Assembly (NCBI GenBank): GCA_964420125.1
Contig: CAYQQQ010000003.1
Coordinates: forward strand, 164,057 to 228,056
Length of the DNA: 64,000 bases
Reading direction: 5' to 3'
Source: CAYQQQ01 sp964420125
GTDB taxonomy: Bacteria > Actinomycetota > Acidimicrobiia > Acidimicrobiales > Microtrichaceae
The notes below the pieces were generated by a model, which was not told the origin of the DNA, did not search any database, and saw nothing but the letters and a program-made list of their open reading frames with translations. Shown here one piece after another: positions 8,414 through 19,193 of the stretch (position 1 is its first letter; the number at the start of each line of letters is the position of its first letter). A program made the position numbers and the translations under genes.

Positions 8414-11400
8414 GTGCCTGCCCCGCCCCCCGAGCCCGCTGCTGGAGATCCGACCCCGGACGCGCCCGCGTTGGCCCCGCTGCTGGCGTCGCTGAAGGAG
8501 GAGCCGGCGCTGCAGGCGTCGCTCGGCCGCTCCGGCGCCGTGCTCGCCGTGCCCGAGGTGGCGCGAGCCCCGGTCGTCGCCGGGTTGGTGGAGCTCTCCC
8601 GCCGCCGACCGGTGGTGGTGGCCGTTCCCCTGGCCTCGGAGGCGGAGCGGCTCGCCGCGGACCTCACGGCCTTCCTCCCCGCCGAGTCCGTGGCGCTGTT
8701 CCCGGCGTGGGAGACCCTCCCCTTCGAGCGCGTCAGCCCCGGCGTGGAGACCATGGGCCGTCGTGTGCACACGCTGTGGAGGCTTCGCAGCGGCGACCCG
8801 ACCCTGTCGGTGGTGGTCGCTCCGGCGCGCGCCCTGGTGCAACGACTCGGACCGCACGTGGAGGACCTGGAGCCGCTGGTCGTGCGCCGAGGTGACGTGC
8901 TCGACGTCGAGGACCTGGTCCGCCACCTGGTCGACACCGGCTATCGCCGCGAGTACCAGGTCGAAGCCCGGGGCGAGCTGGCGGTGCGAGGCTCGATCAT
9001 CGACGTGTTCCCCGCCACCGCGGACCACCCGGTGCGCATCGACCTGTGGGGTGACGAGGTCGACCGGCTCACGGAGTTCTCCGTGGCCGACCAGCGCGCC
9101 ACCGAGGCGATCGGTGCCGTCGAGATCTGTCCTGCCCGTGAACTGCTGCCCACCGAGGAGGTCCGCCGGCGCGCCGAGGCGTTGGTGGCCTCGGACCCCT
9201 GGGGACGGGAGCAGTGGGAGCGCTTCGCCGCCGGGGAGACCTTCGACGGCATGGAGGCCTGGCTGGCCTGGCTGGCCGACCAGGAGCACGTGCTGTTCGA
9301 CGTGGTGGGCGACGACGCGCTGATCCTGCTCTGCGATCCCCGTCGGCTTCGGGAGCGCGCCAACGACATCGTGGAGGAGGAGGCGAGCCTGGCGGGCTCG
9401 CTGTCACGCACCTGGGACCTGGCCGCGGACGGGGAGCTGCCCCGCCTGCACGTCGAGTTCGACCGCCTGCTCCGCCACACCGAGGCCCCGCACTGGTCCG
9501 TCACCGCCCTCGCCGCCGGCCCGGACACCCCGGTCGTCGGTGCGGCGGGCTGGCCCGCTGCGGTGGGGGACGCCGATGCCGTGCTCCGCCAGCTCCGCCA
9601 GCTGCTGGCCGACGGCTTCCGGGTGGTGGTGTGCGCCGACGACGCCGGCGCCGCGGAGCGGATCGAGCGCGTGCTGGGAGCCGAGGGACTGGCACCCACC
9701 CGCCGTCGCCCAGGGGACCGCCTCCTGCGCGAACCCGGGATCTCGCTGGTCGTCACGGCCCTCCAGCGGGGGTGCATCCTGCCCGAGGTGCGCCTGGCGC
9801 TGCTCGCCGAAGCCGATCTCACCGGTCGGCGTCGGACCCACCGGGCCGCCCGGATCCCGCGCCGTGACGCCCAGCGGTTCTTCGAGGACCTCGCCGTCGG
9901 CGACCACGTCGTGCACCAGCACCACGGCGTCGCCCGCTTCGGCGGGATGGTCCGCCGGGCGATGGGTGGGGTGGAGCGCGACTACCTGCTGCTGGAGTAC
10001 CGCGGCGACGACCGCCTCTACGTGCCCTCCGACCAGATCGACTCGATCCGGCTCTACTCCGGTGGGGAGACCCCGGCGCTGAACCGGATGGGTGGCGCCG
10101 ACTTCGCCCGCACGAAGGCGAAGGTGCGAGCGGCGGTGGCGGAGATCGCACAGGAGCTGGTGGTGCTGTACCAGACCCGGGTGCACTCCACGGGCCATGC
10201 CGTCGCCGACGACACGCCCTGGCAGCGCGAGCTCGAGGCTGCCTTCCCCTTCCAGGAGACCCCCGACCAGCTCCGCGCCATCGCCGAGGTGAAGGCGGAC
10301 ATGGAGTCGGCGGTGCCGATGGACCGCCTGGTGTGCGGCGACGTCGGCTTCGGCAAGACGGAGGTGGCGGTCAGGGCGGCGTTCAAGGCGGTGCAGGACG
10401 GCTACCAGGTGGCGGTGCTGGTGCCCACGACCCTGCTGGCCCAGCAGCACCTCCAGACCTTCACCGATCGCTTCGCCGGCTTCCCGGTGCGGGTGGAGGT
10501 CCTGAGCCGGTTCCTGACCCCCGGCCAGGCCCGTGCCGTCATCGACGGTCTCGCGAGCGGGGAGGTGGACGTGGTGATCGGCACCCATCGCCTGCTCTCG
10601 GAGGGCGTGTCCTTCCGACGGCTGGGCCTCCTCGTGGTCGACGAGGAGCAGCGCTTCGGTGTGGGCCACAAGGAGTCGATCAAGCAGCTGCGCTCCGACG
10701 TCGACGTGCTGACCCTGACCGCCACCCCGATCCCCCGGACGCTCGAGATGAGCCTCACCGGCATCCGAGACCTGTCGCTGCTGAACACGCCCCCCGCGGC
10801 TCGCCAGCCCATCCTCACCTACGTGGGGGAGTACGACGAGCGGGCGGTGGCCGAGGCGATTCGTCGGGAGCTCCTGCGGGAGGGCCAGGTGTTCTACGTG
10901 CACAACCGGGTGCGCGACATCGAGCACCGGGCCGAGCGCCTGAGAGAGCTCGTTCCCGAGGCCCGGGTGGCGGTCGCCCACGGCCAGATGGACGAGGGCA
11001 CCCTCGAGCGGGTGGTGGTGGACTTCTGGGAGGGTGCCTACGACGTGCTGGTGTGCACCACCATCATCGAGTCCGGCATCGACATGCCCACCGTCAACAC
11101 GCTCGTGGTGGAGCGCGCCGACCTGCTGGGGCTCGGCCAGCTCCACCAGCTGCGGGGCCGGGTGGGCCGCGCGGGGCAACGGGCGTACGCCTATCTGTTC
11201 TACCCGCCGGACCGCCAGCTGTCCGAGGAGGCCTACGAGCGGCTCAAGACCATCGGCGAGACCACCGAGCTCGGCTCGGGGTTCCGCATCGCCATGCGCG
11301 ACCTGGAGATCCGCGGTGCGGGGAACCTCCTCGGCACCGGTCAATCGGGGCACGTGGCCTCGGTGGGCTACGACCTCTACGTGCAGATGGTCAACGAGGC

Positions 11401-11965
11401 GATCTCCGAGCTCAACGGAGAGGCCCCGCCCCCCGAACCGGAGGAGATCACCATCGAGCTGCCGGTGCCGGCGTTCCTCCCTGCCGACTACGTGGCGCGC
11501 GACGACCTCCGCATGGAGGCCTACCGTCGGCTCGCCGCGGTGCGCACCGCCGATGAGGTGGTGGGCATCGAGGACGAGTGGAGGGATCGGTTCGGGCCGG
11601 TGCCGGAGCCGGCAGCGAGCCTGCTGGCCGTGGCCCGGCTGCGAGCGGAGTGCGTGCGCACGGGGGTCCGGGAGGTGAGTGCGACCAAGGCCCAGGCGCT
11701 GGCAGGCGGTGGATGGGTGGCCCGCCTGGCGCCGGTGGCCCTGCCGGCGTCGAAGCAGCTGCGCCTGGAGCGGAGCTACAAGGGCGCGGTCTACAAGGAG
11801 GCGGGTGTGGATCCCGGGGCGGGGCCGGGTGGCCAGCTCCAGCTCCCGCTGCCCGCCCGCAGCGATCTACCCGGTGCCCTGGTCGCCGCCCTCAGCGAGC
11901 TGCTGCCCCCGCCCGAAGGAGCCCCGCCCGATCCGGATGCGTCCGGCGCTCGTGGGTCGACCTAG
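8414..11965 (+). CDS. mfd: Transcription-repair coupling factor
   Basis: Mfd is a DNA translocase that removes RNA polymerase stalled at lesions and recruits UvrA. The 1183-residue protein has normal length. It shows the UvrB-like N-terminal module (FPAWETLPFERVSP, DVFPA), the RNAP-interaction domain near residues 490-570 (VGDHVVHQHHGVARF, LYVPSDQI), Walker A GDVGFGKTE near 641, and the DEEQ box VVDEEQRFGVGHK near 742. It also has TLTATPIPRTL, the helicase motif GRVGRAGQRAYAY, and the C-terminal TRCF domain. An upstream extension of the frame is the mirror of the divergent EamA gene and was excluded. Confidence 0.96.
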   Translation: MPAPPPEPAAGDPTPDAPALAPLLASLKEEPALQASLGRSGAVLAVPEVARAPVVAGLVELSRRRPVVVAVPLASEAERLAADLTAFLPAESVALFPAWETLPFERVSPGVETMGRRVHTLWRLRSGDPTLSVVVAPARALVQRLGPHVEDLEPLVVRRGDVLDVEDLVRHLVDTGYRREYQVEARGELAVRGSIIDVFPATADHPVRIDLWGDEVDRLTEFSVADQRATEAIGAVEICPARELLPTEEVRRRAEALVASDPWGREQWERFAAGETFDGMEAWLAWLADQEHVLFDVVGDDALILLCDPRRLRERANDIVEEEASLAGSLSRTWDLAADGELPRLHVEFDRLLRHTEAPHWSVTALAAGPDTPVVGAAGWPAAVGDADAVLRQLRQLLADGFRVVVCADDAGAAERIERVLGAEGLAPTRRRPGDRLLREPGISLVVTALQRGCILPEVRLALLAEADLTGRRRTHRAARIPRRDAQRFFEDLAVGDHVVHQHHGVARFGGMVRRAMGGVERDYLLLEYRGDDRLYVPSDQIDSIRLYSGGETPALNRMGGADFARTKAKVRAAVAEIAQELVVLYQTRVHSTGHAVADDTPWQRELEAAFPFQETPDQLRAIAEVKADMESAVPMDRLVCGDVGFGKTEVAVRAAFKAVQDGYQVAVLVPTTLLAQQHLQTFTDRFAGFPVRVEVLSRFLTPGQARAVIDGLASGEVDVVIGTHRLLSEGVSFRRLGLLVVDEEQRFGVGHKESIKQLRSDVDVLTLTATPIPRTLEMSLTGIRDLSLLNTPPAARQPILTYVGEYDERAVAEAIRRELLREGQVFYVHNRVRDIEHRAERLRELVPEARVAVAHGQMDEGTLERVVVDFWEGAYDVLVCTTIIESGIDMPTVNTLVVERADLLGLGQLHQLRGRVGRAGQRAYAYLFYPPDRQLSEEAYERLKTIGETTELGSGFRIAMRDLEIRGAGNLLGTGQSGHVASVGYDLYVQMVNEAISELNGEAPPPEPEEITIELPVPAFLPADYVARDDLRMEAYRRLAAVRTADEVVGIEDEWRDRFGPVPEPAASLLAVARLRAECVRTGVREVSATKAQALAGGGWVARLAPVALPASKQLRLERSYKGAVYKEAGVDPGAGPGGQLQLPLPARSDLPGALVAALSELLPPPEGAPPDPDASGARGST

Positions 11966-11968
11966 CAT
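11963..11968 (+). promoter_or_regulatory. -10 box for a leaderless start of the SurA-like lipoprotein
   Basis: TAGCAT lies 6 nt before ATG 11975 and overlaps the last codons of mfd. Confidence 0.4.
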
Positions 11969-11974
11969 CGGCCC

Positions 11975-12946
11975 ATGCGTCGAGTACTCGCAACGGTGTG
12001 CCTCGCGGCATCGGTCGGCACCTCCTGCGGCGCCCTGGCGGACGACACGGCGGGCTCCGTGGGCGACCGCTCGGTCTCCGTGGACGATGTGAGCGCCCTC
12101 ACCCTGGACGCCGTGCAGGTCGACGGCGGCGCGGCGGCGGACTCCGAGGACGACATGGAGAGCGTGCTGCCCGGCACCGATGCCCGGCAGGCCCTGGTCC
12201 AGCTGATGCTCTCCGAGGCGGTGGCCGAGGTGGTGGAGGCGGCCGGCCTGGAGATCGACCGTGCGGCCGCCGAGGAGCAGGTGCAGGCCTCGGGGGGCTC
12301 CCTGGAGGAGTACTCCGAGCGCACGCGGGACGTGGTGCTCACCCAGCTCGGCGGCCTGAGCGCCCTCAACGAGTGGTACCTGCAGCTGGACCTCGCCGAC
12401 GAGGCCGACGCCCGAGAGCTCTACGAGCTCGCTCCCGGGCTGTGGGAGCGTCGCTGCGTGGTGGTGGCCTCGGCCACCGATCTCGAGGTGGCCGAGGTGC
12501 AGCGTCGAGCCGACGACGGGATCGCGCTGGAGCAGATCGCCGGCCAGGTGGCCGAGCTGGAGCTCACCGAGGAGTCCGGCCGGTGCACCTCGCTCACCGG
12601 CCTGCTGGCGGGCTACACCGCCGGTGCGGACACCGCGCTGATCGAGGAGCTGGTGGTGGCCGAGGTGGGAGAGGTGAGCGACCCCGTGCCCGTCGGCGAG
12701 TCGACCGTGTGGTTCGAGGTGGTGGAGGTCCAACCCGGAGACCCGGCGTCGATGGTCGAGGAGCTGACCTCCCAGGGCACCCAGTTCGATCCGACCCTCG
12801 TGCCGGTGTGGTGGCTGCTCGAGGACAGCACGGTGAACCCCCGCTACGGCACCGAGGTGCAGCTGCGCGAGGGGCTCACCATCGGTCGGCCGCAGGCGCC
12901 GGAGGTCGAGCCCGTCACCGACCTCGGGGGCGCACCCACCCCGTGA
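11975..12946 (+). CDS. SurA/PrsA-like peptidyl-prolyl isomerase-type lipoprotein or secreted protein
   Basis: A 323-residue exported protein with an N-terminal signal (MRRVLATVCLAASVG) and a Cys at 18. The context GTSC is a poor lipobox, so lipidation is uncertain. The next 110 residues look like the helical SurA N-terminal chaperone domain (ARQALVQLMLSEAVAEVVE), followed by a region resembling a parvulin/PpiC-like module around residues 155-250 with CVVVASATDLEVAEV. The fold assignment rests on pattern and on position: a SurA-like lipoprotein lies between mfd/mazG and eno in mycobacteria (lpqU region). It likely assists folding outside the membrane. Confidence 0.65.
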   Translation: MRRVLATVCLAASVGTSCGALADDTAGSVGDRSVSVDDVSALTLDAVQVDGGAAADSEDDMESVLPGTDARQALVQLMLSEAVAEVVEAAGLEIDRAAAEEQVQASGGSLEEYSERTRDVVLTQLGGLSALNEWYLQLDLADEADARELYELAPGLWERRCVVVASATDLEVAEVQRRADDGIALEQIAGQVAELELTEESGRCTSLTGLLAGYTAGADTALIEELVVAEVGEVSDPVPVGESTVWFEVVEVQPGDPASMVEELTSQGTQFDPTLVPVWWLLEDSTVNPRYGTEVQLREGLTIGRPQAPEVEPVTDLGGAPTP

Positions 12947-12983
12947 GCGGTGCGCACGTCGTGAACCCCCGCGATCCCGCTCG

Positions 12984-14318
12984 GTGAGCTTCCGAGTGGC
13001 GCGCGTCGACGTCATCGGCCTCGGCCCGGCCGGCCGCGAGCTGCTCACCGTGCAGGCCGGCCGGCTGATCTCCGAGGTGGCGTGGCGCTACCTCCGAACC
13101 CGGGTCCACCCGGCCGCGGAGGCGGTGCCCGACGCGTCGAGCTTCGACCACCTCTACGAGTCGCTCGACCGCATCGACGAGGTGTACCCGTCCATCGTGG
13201 GGGAGCTCATCGACGCCGCCCGACGCCACGGCCGGGTCCTCTACGCCGTGCCGGGGTCGCCGTCGGTGGGGGAGCGCACGGTCGAGCTCCTGCTCGAGGC
13301 GGCAAGCGACGACCGGTCGCTCGAGGTGGTGGTCCACCCGGCGATGTCCTTCCTCGAGCCGGCCTGGACCTGCCTCGGCGTCGACCCCCTCGCCCACGCG
13401 GTGACCCTGGTCGACGCCCACCGCTTCGAGGCCACCCGGCCCCCGGGGGGCGGCGCGGTGCTGGTCGTGCAGTGCGACTCACGCTTCGCCCTCTCCGACG
13501 TGAAGCTCGCGGTCGATCCCCCCCCTGACGGTCCGGTGATCGTGCTGCAGCGGCTCGGCCTGCCCGAGGAGCAGGTGTGGGAGCTCGACTGGGCGGACCT
13601 GGACAGGGCGGTCGAACCAGATCACCTCACCTCGGTGTGGATCCCCGATCTGCCGCCCAGCGCAGGAGGTCGCCTGGAGCGCTTCGCTGCGCTGATGGAA
13701 CGCCTCCGATCCGAGGATCCCTGGAAGGCGGCCCAGAGCCACGACTCCCTCAGGCGCTACCTGCTCGAGGAGGCCTACGAGGTGCTGGAGGCCCTCGATG
13801 CCTACGACCCGGACACCGGAGAGGGCGCGGAGGAGCTGGCATCCGAGTTGGGTGATCTCCTCTACCAGGTGGTGTTCCACGCCTCGTTGGCTCGTCAGGC
13901 CGGCTGGTTCGACCTCGCGGAGGTGATCGGCGCCATCCACGACAAGCTCGACCAGCGGCACCCCCACCTCGGCTCCGGGCGCACCCCTGCCCTCGACGAG
14001 TTGGCCGCCGGCTGGGAGGCGGCCAAGCTGGCCGAGCACGGACGCACCTCGGCCTTCGACGGCGTGCCGGTCGACCTTCCTGCGCTGCTGCGGGAGGCGA
14101 AGCTGCTGCGCAAGGGGGAGGCGCTGGGCCTCGAGGTCGGCGATCCCCCGGTGGGCGAACCTGCCGCCGCCCTGTTCGTGGCCGCTCGTCGGCTGGTCCA
14201 GCACGGCGAGGACCCCGAGGACCTGCTGCGGCGGCTGCTCGGCTCGATCGAGGCCGATCTGCGGCGGAGCGAGGCGGCTCGGCGCCCGGGCCCGTCCGGG
14301 CCCCCGGCGTCGGGCTGA
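12984..14318 (+). CDS. mazG: MazG nucleotide pyrophosphohydrolase fused to a tetrapyrrole-methylase-like domain (YabN type)
   Basis: The C-terminal half is a MazG all-alpha NTP pyrophosphohydrolase that cleans damaged or non-canonical NTPs: DPWKAAQSHDSLRRYLLEEAYEV, then ELGDLLYQVVFHA with the metal-binding Glu and Asp residues, and KLDQRHPH. The N-terminal 220 residues begin VDVIGLGPAGRELLT, the opening of the tetrapyrrole (SAM) methylase fold, as in B. subtilis YabN; its substrate is not known. The total of 444 residues suits the fusion. It starts with GTG 37 nt after the SurA-like gene in the mfd-mazG neighbourhood conserved in actinobacteria. Confidence 0.92.
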   Translation: MSFRVARVDVIGLGPAGRELLTVQAGRLISEVAWRYLRTRVHPAAEAVPDASSFDHLYESLDRIDEVYPSIVGELIDAARRHGRVLYAVPGSPSVGERTVELLLEAASDDRSLEVVVHPAMSFLEPAWTCLGVDPLAHAVTLVDAHRFEATRPPGGGAVLVVQCDSRFALSDVKLAVDPPPDGPVIVLQRLGLPEEQVWELDWADLDRAVEPDHLTSVWIPDLPPSAGGRLERFAALMERLRSEDPWKAAQSHDSLRRYLLEEAYEVLEALDAYDPDTGEGAEELASELGDLLYQVVFHASLARQAGWFDLAEVIGAIHDKLDQRHPHLGSGRTPALDELAAGWEAAKLAEHGRTSAFDGVPVDLPALLREAKLLRKGEALGLEVGDPPVGEPAAALFVAARRLVQHGEDPEDLLRRLLGSIEADLRRSEAARRPGPSGPPASG

Positions 14319-14362
14319 CCCAGGTCGCGGGACGCGTTGCGGAGCGCCGAGGTCCCGGGTCA

Positions 14363-14368
14363 TAGAGT
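14363..14368 (+). promoter_or_regulatory. -10 box for a leaderless start of inositol-3-phosphate synthase
   Basis: TAGAGT is 7 nt before ATG 14376; TTGCGG at 14337-14342 is a possible -35 with a 20-nt spacer. This box decides for ATG 14376 over the TTG at 14337. Confidence 0.45.
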
Positions 14369-14375
14369 TCATCGC

Positions 14376-15654
<1,279 letters not shown>

Positions 15655-15677
<23 letters not shown>

Positions 15678-16635
15678 TCCCGTCTCCGGAGCCGTCCTGG
15701 CGCTGGCGCTTGGCGTCGTACATCGCCGCGTCCGCTGCTTGCTGAGCGGCGGTGAAGCCCAGGCGGGGGTCGCGCCGCGACCACCCCATGGAGGCCCGGA
15801 CCCCCACCTTCGCCAGCGCGGCCTCTATGCGCTGGGCGAGGCGCACCAGCTCCTCGCTCGACGCGCCGGTGGCCAGCACGGCGAACTCGTCGCCGCCGAG
15901 GCGGGCGACCACGTCCAGGCTCCGCACCGTGGCGACGAGCGTCTGGGCGGTCAGCTTGAGCAGTTCGTCGCCGGCGGCATGGCCATGGGTGTCGTTGGCC
16001 GCCTTGAGGTCGTCGAGGTCGATCACGATCACCCCGGCCGGGTCGCCGTAGCGGGCGCAGCGGTGCTCCTCCCGTGCGAGGAGATCGTCCCAGCCGCGTC
16101 GGTTGGGCACGGCCGTGAGCTGGTCGATGCGCGCCTCGGAGCGGGCCTGCTCGGTGCGCGCCTGCTCGACCCGGAGCCGGCGCTCCATCGACAGGACGGT
16201 CATCAGCAGGCGCCCGAGCAGCTCTGCCTCTGCGACCAGGGGCTCGAGCGCTCGATCCTGGGGGAGCGGATCGACGGCGCAGAGTGTGCCGAAGAGGCGG
16301 CCCTGGTCGTCCAGCAGCGGCACCCCCACGTAGGCCCCGATGTCCATCTGCCGGGCGATCGGTGCGTCGGCGTACGCGGCCACCTCCCCAGCGCGTGGTG
16401 CGGCCTGCGGGCCCTCGCCGGCGACCATCCGGATGCAGAACGAGTCGCTCCAGCGGAAGACGCGTCCCCGTTCCACGCCGTAGCCGTGGTCCTCGGCGTC
16501 GAGGACCACCCAGTCGTCGTCGACGATCCGCGTCAGCAACCACAGCGCCATCCCGTGGCGCTCCGCCAACGCGGTCAGCGCGGCCCGCGTCGCGGAGGCG
16601 AAGTCATCGAAGGGGGGGAGCATCGACGTGCCCAT
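15655..16635 (-). CDS. Diguanylate cyclase with GAF domain
   Basis: A 326-residue cytosolic signalling protein predicted to make cyclic di-GMP. Residues about 10-150 form a GAF-type sensor (ALWLLTRIVDDD, FCIRMVAGEGP, GVPLLDDQGRLFGTLCAVDP). A short coiled coil rich in Arg and Glu follows, and then the GGDEF domain with DLTAVPNRRGW-like start, DLDDLKAANDTHGH and an intact LGGDEF. An RSLD sequence five residues before GGDEF matches the RxxD product-inhibition site. ATG 16635 is chosen because the GAF domain starts there. It is convergent with inositol-phosphate synthase. Confidence 0.9.
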
Positions 16636-16699
16636 GGGGCCAGGATGGCCTCCGCGTCGGCTGCCCGCACCTCGCGACGCGAGGTAGTTGGGCAGCTGC

Positions 16700-17287
16700 T
16701 CAGCGTGAGGGGGTGGCACCGGGCACAGGCAGGCCCTCCTCGATGGGGACGTCGAAGGCGGTTGCCATGTAGCCCATGAGGGCGTAGAGACCGCAGATCG
16801 CCACGAGCTCCACGATGCCGGCCTCGCCGTGGGCGGACACCAGGCGGCGCTGCGTGCTCGAGGGGATGGAGCGCCGGTCGACCACCGCGTCGGTGGCCTC
16901 CAGCGCGGCACGTTGGTCGTCGCGCAGCGCGCCGAACTCCTCCGCCTCCACGGGTCGGCCGGCGGTGATCGCGTCCACGACCGCCTCGTGCACCCCCTCC
17001 TCCAGTGCGATGTGGCGGTGGTGGGCCCACTCGTAGCCGAAGCCCTGCTCGACGGAGTAGCGCAGGACGACGAGCTCCCGGACATCCCCGGGGAGGCATC
17101 CGTCGAAGCGCACGTGCTCTCCGAGGGCGCTCACCCTGGCGGTCACCCCTGGGTTGTTGAGCATGGCCAGGTACACGTTCGATTGCCGATCGGTCCCCTC
17201 TGCCCCGGCACGGGCTGAGGCGATGTGCTCTGCCAGGGCGCGCGCATCGGGATCGAGGCGGTCGGTCGGATCGGGCAGCTTCGCCAT
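16700..17287 (-). CDS. Carboxymuconolactone decarboxylase/AhpD-like protein
   Basis: A 195-residue protein of the CMD/AhpD superfamily. The helical core is NVYLAMLNNPGVTARVSALGEHVRFDG, then LRELVVLR-like VRELVVLRYSVEQGFGYEWAHHRHIALEEG. The typical CxxC of AhpD is missing: the segment reads QGFGYEWAHH, keeping the His, so this is the non-peroxidase type. AGGAGCACCTC precedes ATG 17287. It lies 59 nt upstream, on the same strand, of the stop side of a TPP enzyme gene and 64 nt before the GGDEF gene. The function is unknown; the family includes decarboxylases and isomerases. Confidence 0.85.
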   Translation of the reverse strand: MAKLPDPTDRLDPDARALAEHIASARAGAEGTDRQSNVYLAMLNNPGVTARVSALGEHVRFDGCLPGDVRELVVLRYSVEQGFGYEWAHHRHIALEEGVHEAVVDAITAGRPVEAEEFGALRDDQRAALEATDAVVDRRSIPSSTQRRLVSAHGEAGIVELVAICGLYALMGYMATAFDVPIEEGLPVPGATPSR

Positions 17288-17346
17288 GAGGTGCTCCTGT
17301 GGGTGATTCCGGTGGCCACGACGGCGTGAAGGCGACGTCCTCGACG

Positions 17347-19086
17347 TCAGTGGTCGTCCTCCCATTCCCGAAGCGACGCCCGCCACGGTGCGATCGGCGT
17401 GGGGCAGCGCTTGTCGATGCGGAGGTCGAGGAGGTACGGACCGGAGGCCTCCAGCGCCCGTTCGGTCGCCCTGGCGATCTGCTCCGGGCGGTCCACCTCC
17501 TCGCCGTCGCCGCCCATGGCCCGACAGAGGCCGACCCAGTCGGCCCCGGGGATGTCGGTGAGGCGCTCCGGACCCGGTCCCATGGTGTGGGCCCGGTACC
17601 AGATGTTGCCGTAGGAGCGGTTGTCCATCAGCGCCACCACGAGGGGCACCCCTTCACGGGCGGCGGTGTGCAGCTCCATGCCGTGCATCAGCATGCAGCC
17701 GTCCCCGGTGGCCACCACCATGGGGTGCTCGGGTCGGGCCAGCTTGGCCCCGATGGCCAGCGGGACGGCTCCGCCCATGGGCCCGAGCGTGGTGAGCGAC
17801 AGGTGCGCACCCGCCCGTCGCACGCTCCAGTGCTCCGCGAACCACGCCCGGTGGGCGCCGGAGTCGACGGCGAGCACCGTGTCGTCGGGCAGGGCATCGC
17901 GCAGCTCCCTCACCACGCGTGCCGGGTGCATGGGCACGCTGTCGCTGCTGCGGTCCTCCTCGCCGTAGCGGCGCGGGGTGCGTCGTCGCAGGTCCCCGAG
18001 CAGATCCCGCCGATGGCGACGACCGGCGTCGAGCGCGTGGGCCGCGTCGCCGTCGAGCGCCGACAGCGCCGTCAGGGCCGCAGCGGGGTCCGCCACGACC
18101 GACACCTCGCTCGGCCAGGTCCGCCCCAGCAGGAGCGGGTCACCGGCGATGTGCACCAGTGCCTGCGACGGCAGCATCCCTCGGTTCCAGCAGAGGGTGT
18201 CGCGCTGGGTGAGCGAGCTGCCGATGACCACCAGGACCTCGACCTCCTCCGAGAGGAGCAGCTCGGTCGCCCAGCGCGAACCGCCGTAGCCGAAGACCCC
18301 GAGTGCCAGGGGATGCTCCTCGGAGATGGCTCCCTTGCCGGCCAGCGTCGTCGCCACCGGCAGGTCGAAGCGCTCCGCCAGCGCCTCCAACTCCCTGGTC
18401 GCACCGCTGGACAGCACCCCCTCTCCCGCGAGGAGCACGACGTTGCGCGGTGCATCGGCGCCGGCCAGCACCCCGACGGCGCGGTCGAACGCCTCGGTGT
18501 CGAGGTGGCGGCACCTGGTCAGCGAGTCGGGCAGCGGGACCCACCTCTCCCGGATGGGGGACGTCTGCACGTCGACCGGCACCGAGAGGTGCACCGGTCG
18601 GTGCTCGACCAACGCGTGGGTCATGGCGTCGCGCAGGTGGTGGGCCAGGACGTCGGGAGCGCTGACCGAGACCGACATCCCCGTGAGGGGGCGGATGGCG
18701 TCGAGGTCGTCGAGGGCAGCGCCGGAGGCGTCCTGGAACCCGCCGAGGCCCTCCACGGTGGTGGGCACCTCACCGCTCACCGCCAGGACGCTGGAGCGGT
18801 CGGCGCTGGCCGCGCACAGCGCCGTCGCCATGTTGAGGATCCCTGGTCCGCCGATGCCGAAGCACAGGCCGAGGCCGCCGGACGCCCGCGACGCGCCGTC
18901 GGCCATGTAGGCCGCCCCGCCCTCGAAGGCGGCGACCACGGTGCGGAGCCCGGGTGTGGCGGTCATCGGCGACATGAAGGCGTCGTTCAGGCCACCGGGG
19001 ACCATGAAGCAGTGGCGGACGCCCTGGGCGGCGGCAGCAGCGAGGAGGAACTCGGCGCCGTTGGGAGCAGGCCCGGACGGGGTCAC
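17347..19086 (-). CDS. Thiamine diphosphate-dependent enzyme (acetolactate synthase/benzoylformate decarboxylase superfamily)
   Basis: A 579-residue three-domain TPP enzyme. The N-terminal Pyr domain has GVRHCFMVPGG and the cofactor-activating Glu in AAFEGGAAYMADG; the middle domain has VVLLAGEGVLSSGA; the C-terminal PP domain has the metal/diphosphate motif GDGCMLMHGMELHTA ending in ALMDN. It should carry out a 2-keto acid decarboxylation or carboligation; the substrate is not predictable. It is not an obvious IlvB, as no IlvN subunit adjoins it. GTG 19086 is supported by a TAGCCT box 8 nt upstream and AAGG next to the start. The AhpD-like gene follows it 59 nt downstream. Confidence 0.88.
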   Translation of the reverse strand: MTPSGPAPNGAEFLLAAAAAQGVRHCFMVPGGLNDAFMSPMTATPGLRTVVAAFEGGAAYMADGASRASGGLGLCFGIGGPGILNMATALCAASADRSSVLAVSGEVPTTVEGLGGFQDASGAALDDLDAIRPLTGMSVSVSAPDVLAHHLRDAMTHALVEHRPVHLSVPVDVQTSPIRERWVPLPDSLTRCRHLDTEAFDRAVGVLAGADAPRNVVLLAGEGVLSSGATRELEALAERFDLPVATTLAGKGAISEEHPLALGVFGYGGSRWATELLLSEEVEVLVVIGSSLTQRDTLCWNRGMLPSQALVHIAGDPLLLGRTWPSEVSVVADPAAALTALSALDGDAAHALDAGRRHRRDLLGDLRRRTPRRYGEEDRSSDSVPMHPARVVRELRDALPDDTVLAVDSGAHRAWFAEHWSVRRAGAHLSLTTLGPMGGAVPLAIGAKLARPEHPMVVATGDGCMLMHGMELHTAAREGVPLVVALMDNRSYGNIWYRAHTMGPGPERLTDIPGADWVGLCRAMGGDGEEVDRPEQIARATERALEASGPYLLDLRIDKRCPTPIAPWRASLREWEDDH

Positions 19087-19094
19087 CCTTCGGA

Positions 19095-19100
19095 AGGCTA
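19095..19100 (-). promoter_or_regulatory. -10 box for a leaderless start of the TPP enzyme
   Basis: On the minus strand TAGCCT lies 8 nt before GTG 19086. Confidence 0.4.
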
Positions 19101-19193
19101 GAGGTGGCCGGGTCGGTTCCGGCTGCGGCGACTGGGGAATCTCCCCCGTAATGCAGCCCGTGACGGTGCTCCGTGACCACAATGGTCAGGACC

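Noticed and set aside
17347..19086. Biosynthetic acetolactate synthase (IlvB)
   Set aside because: No IlvN subunit adjoins it and an AhpD-like gene follows; only superfamily membership is supported.
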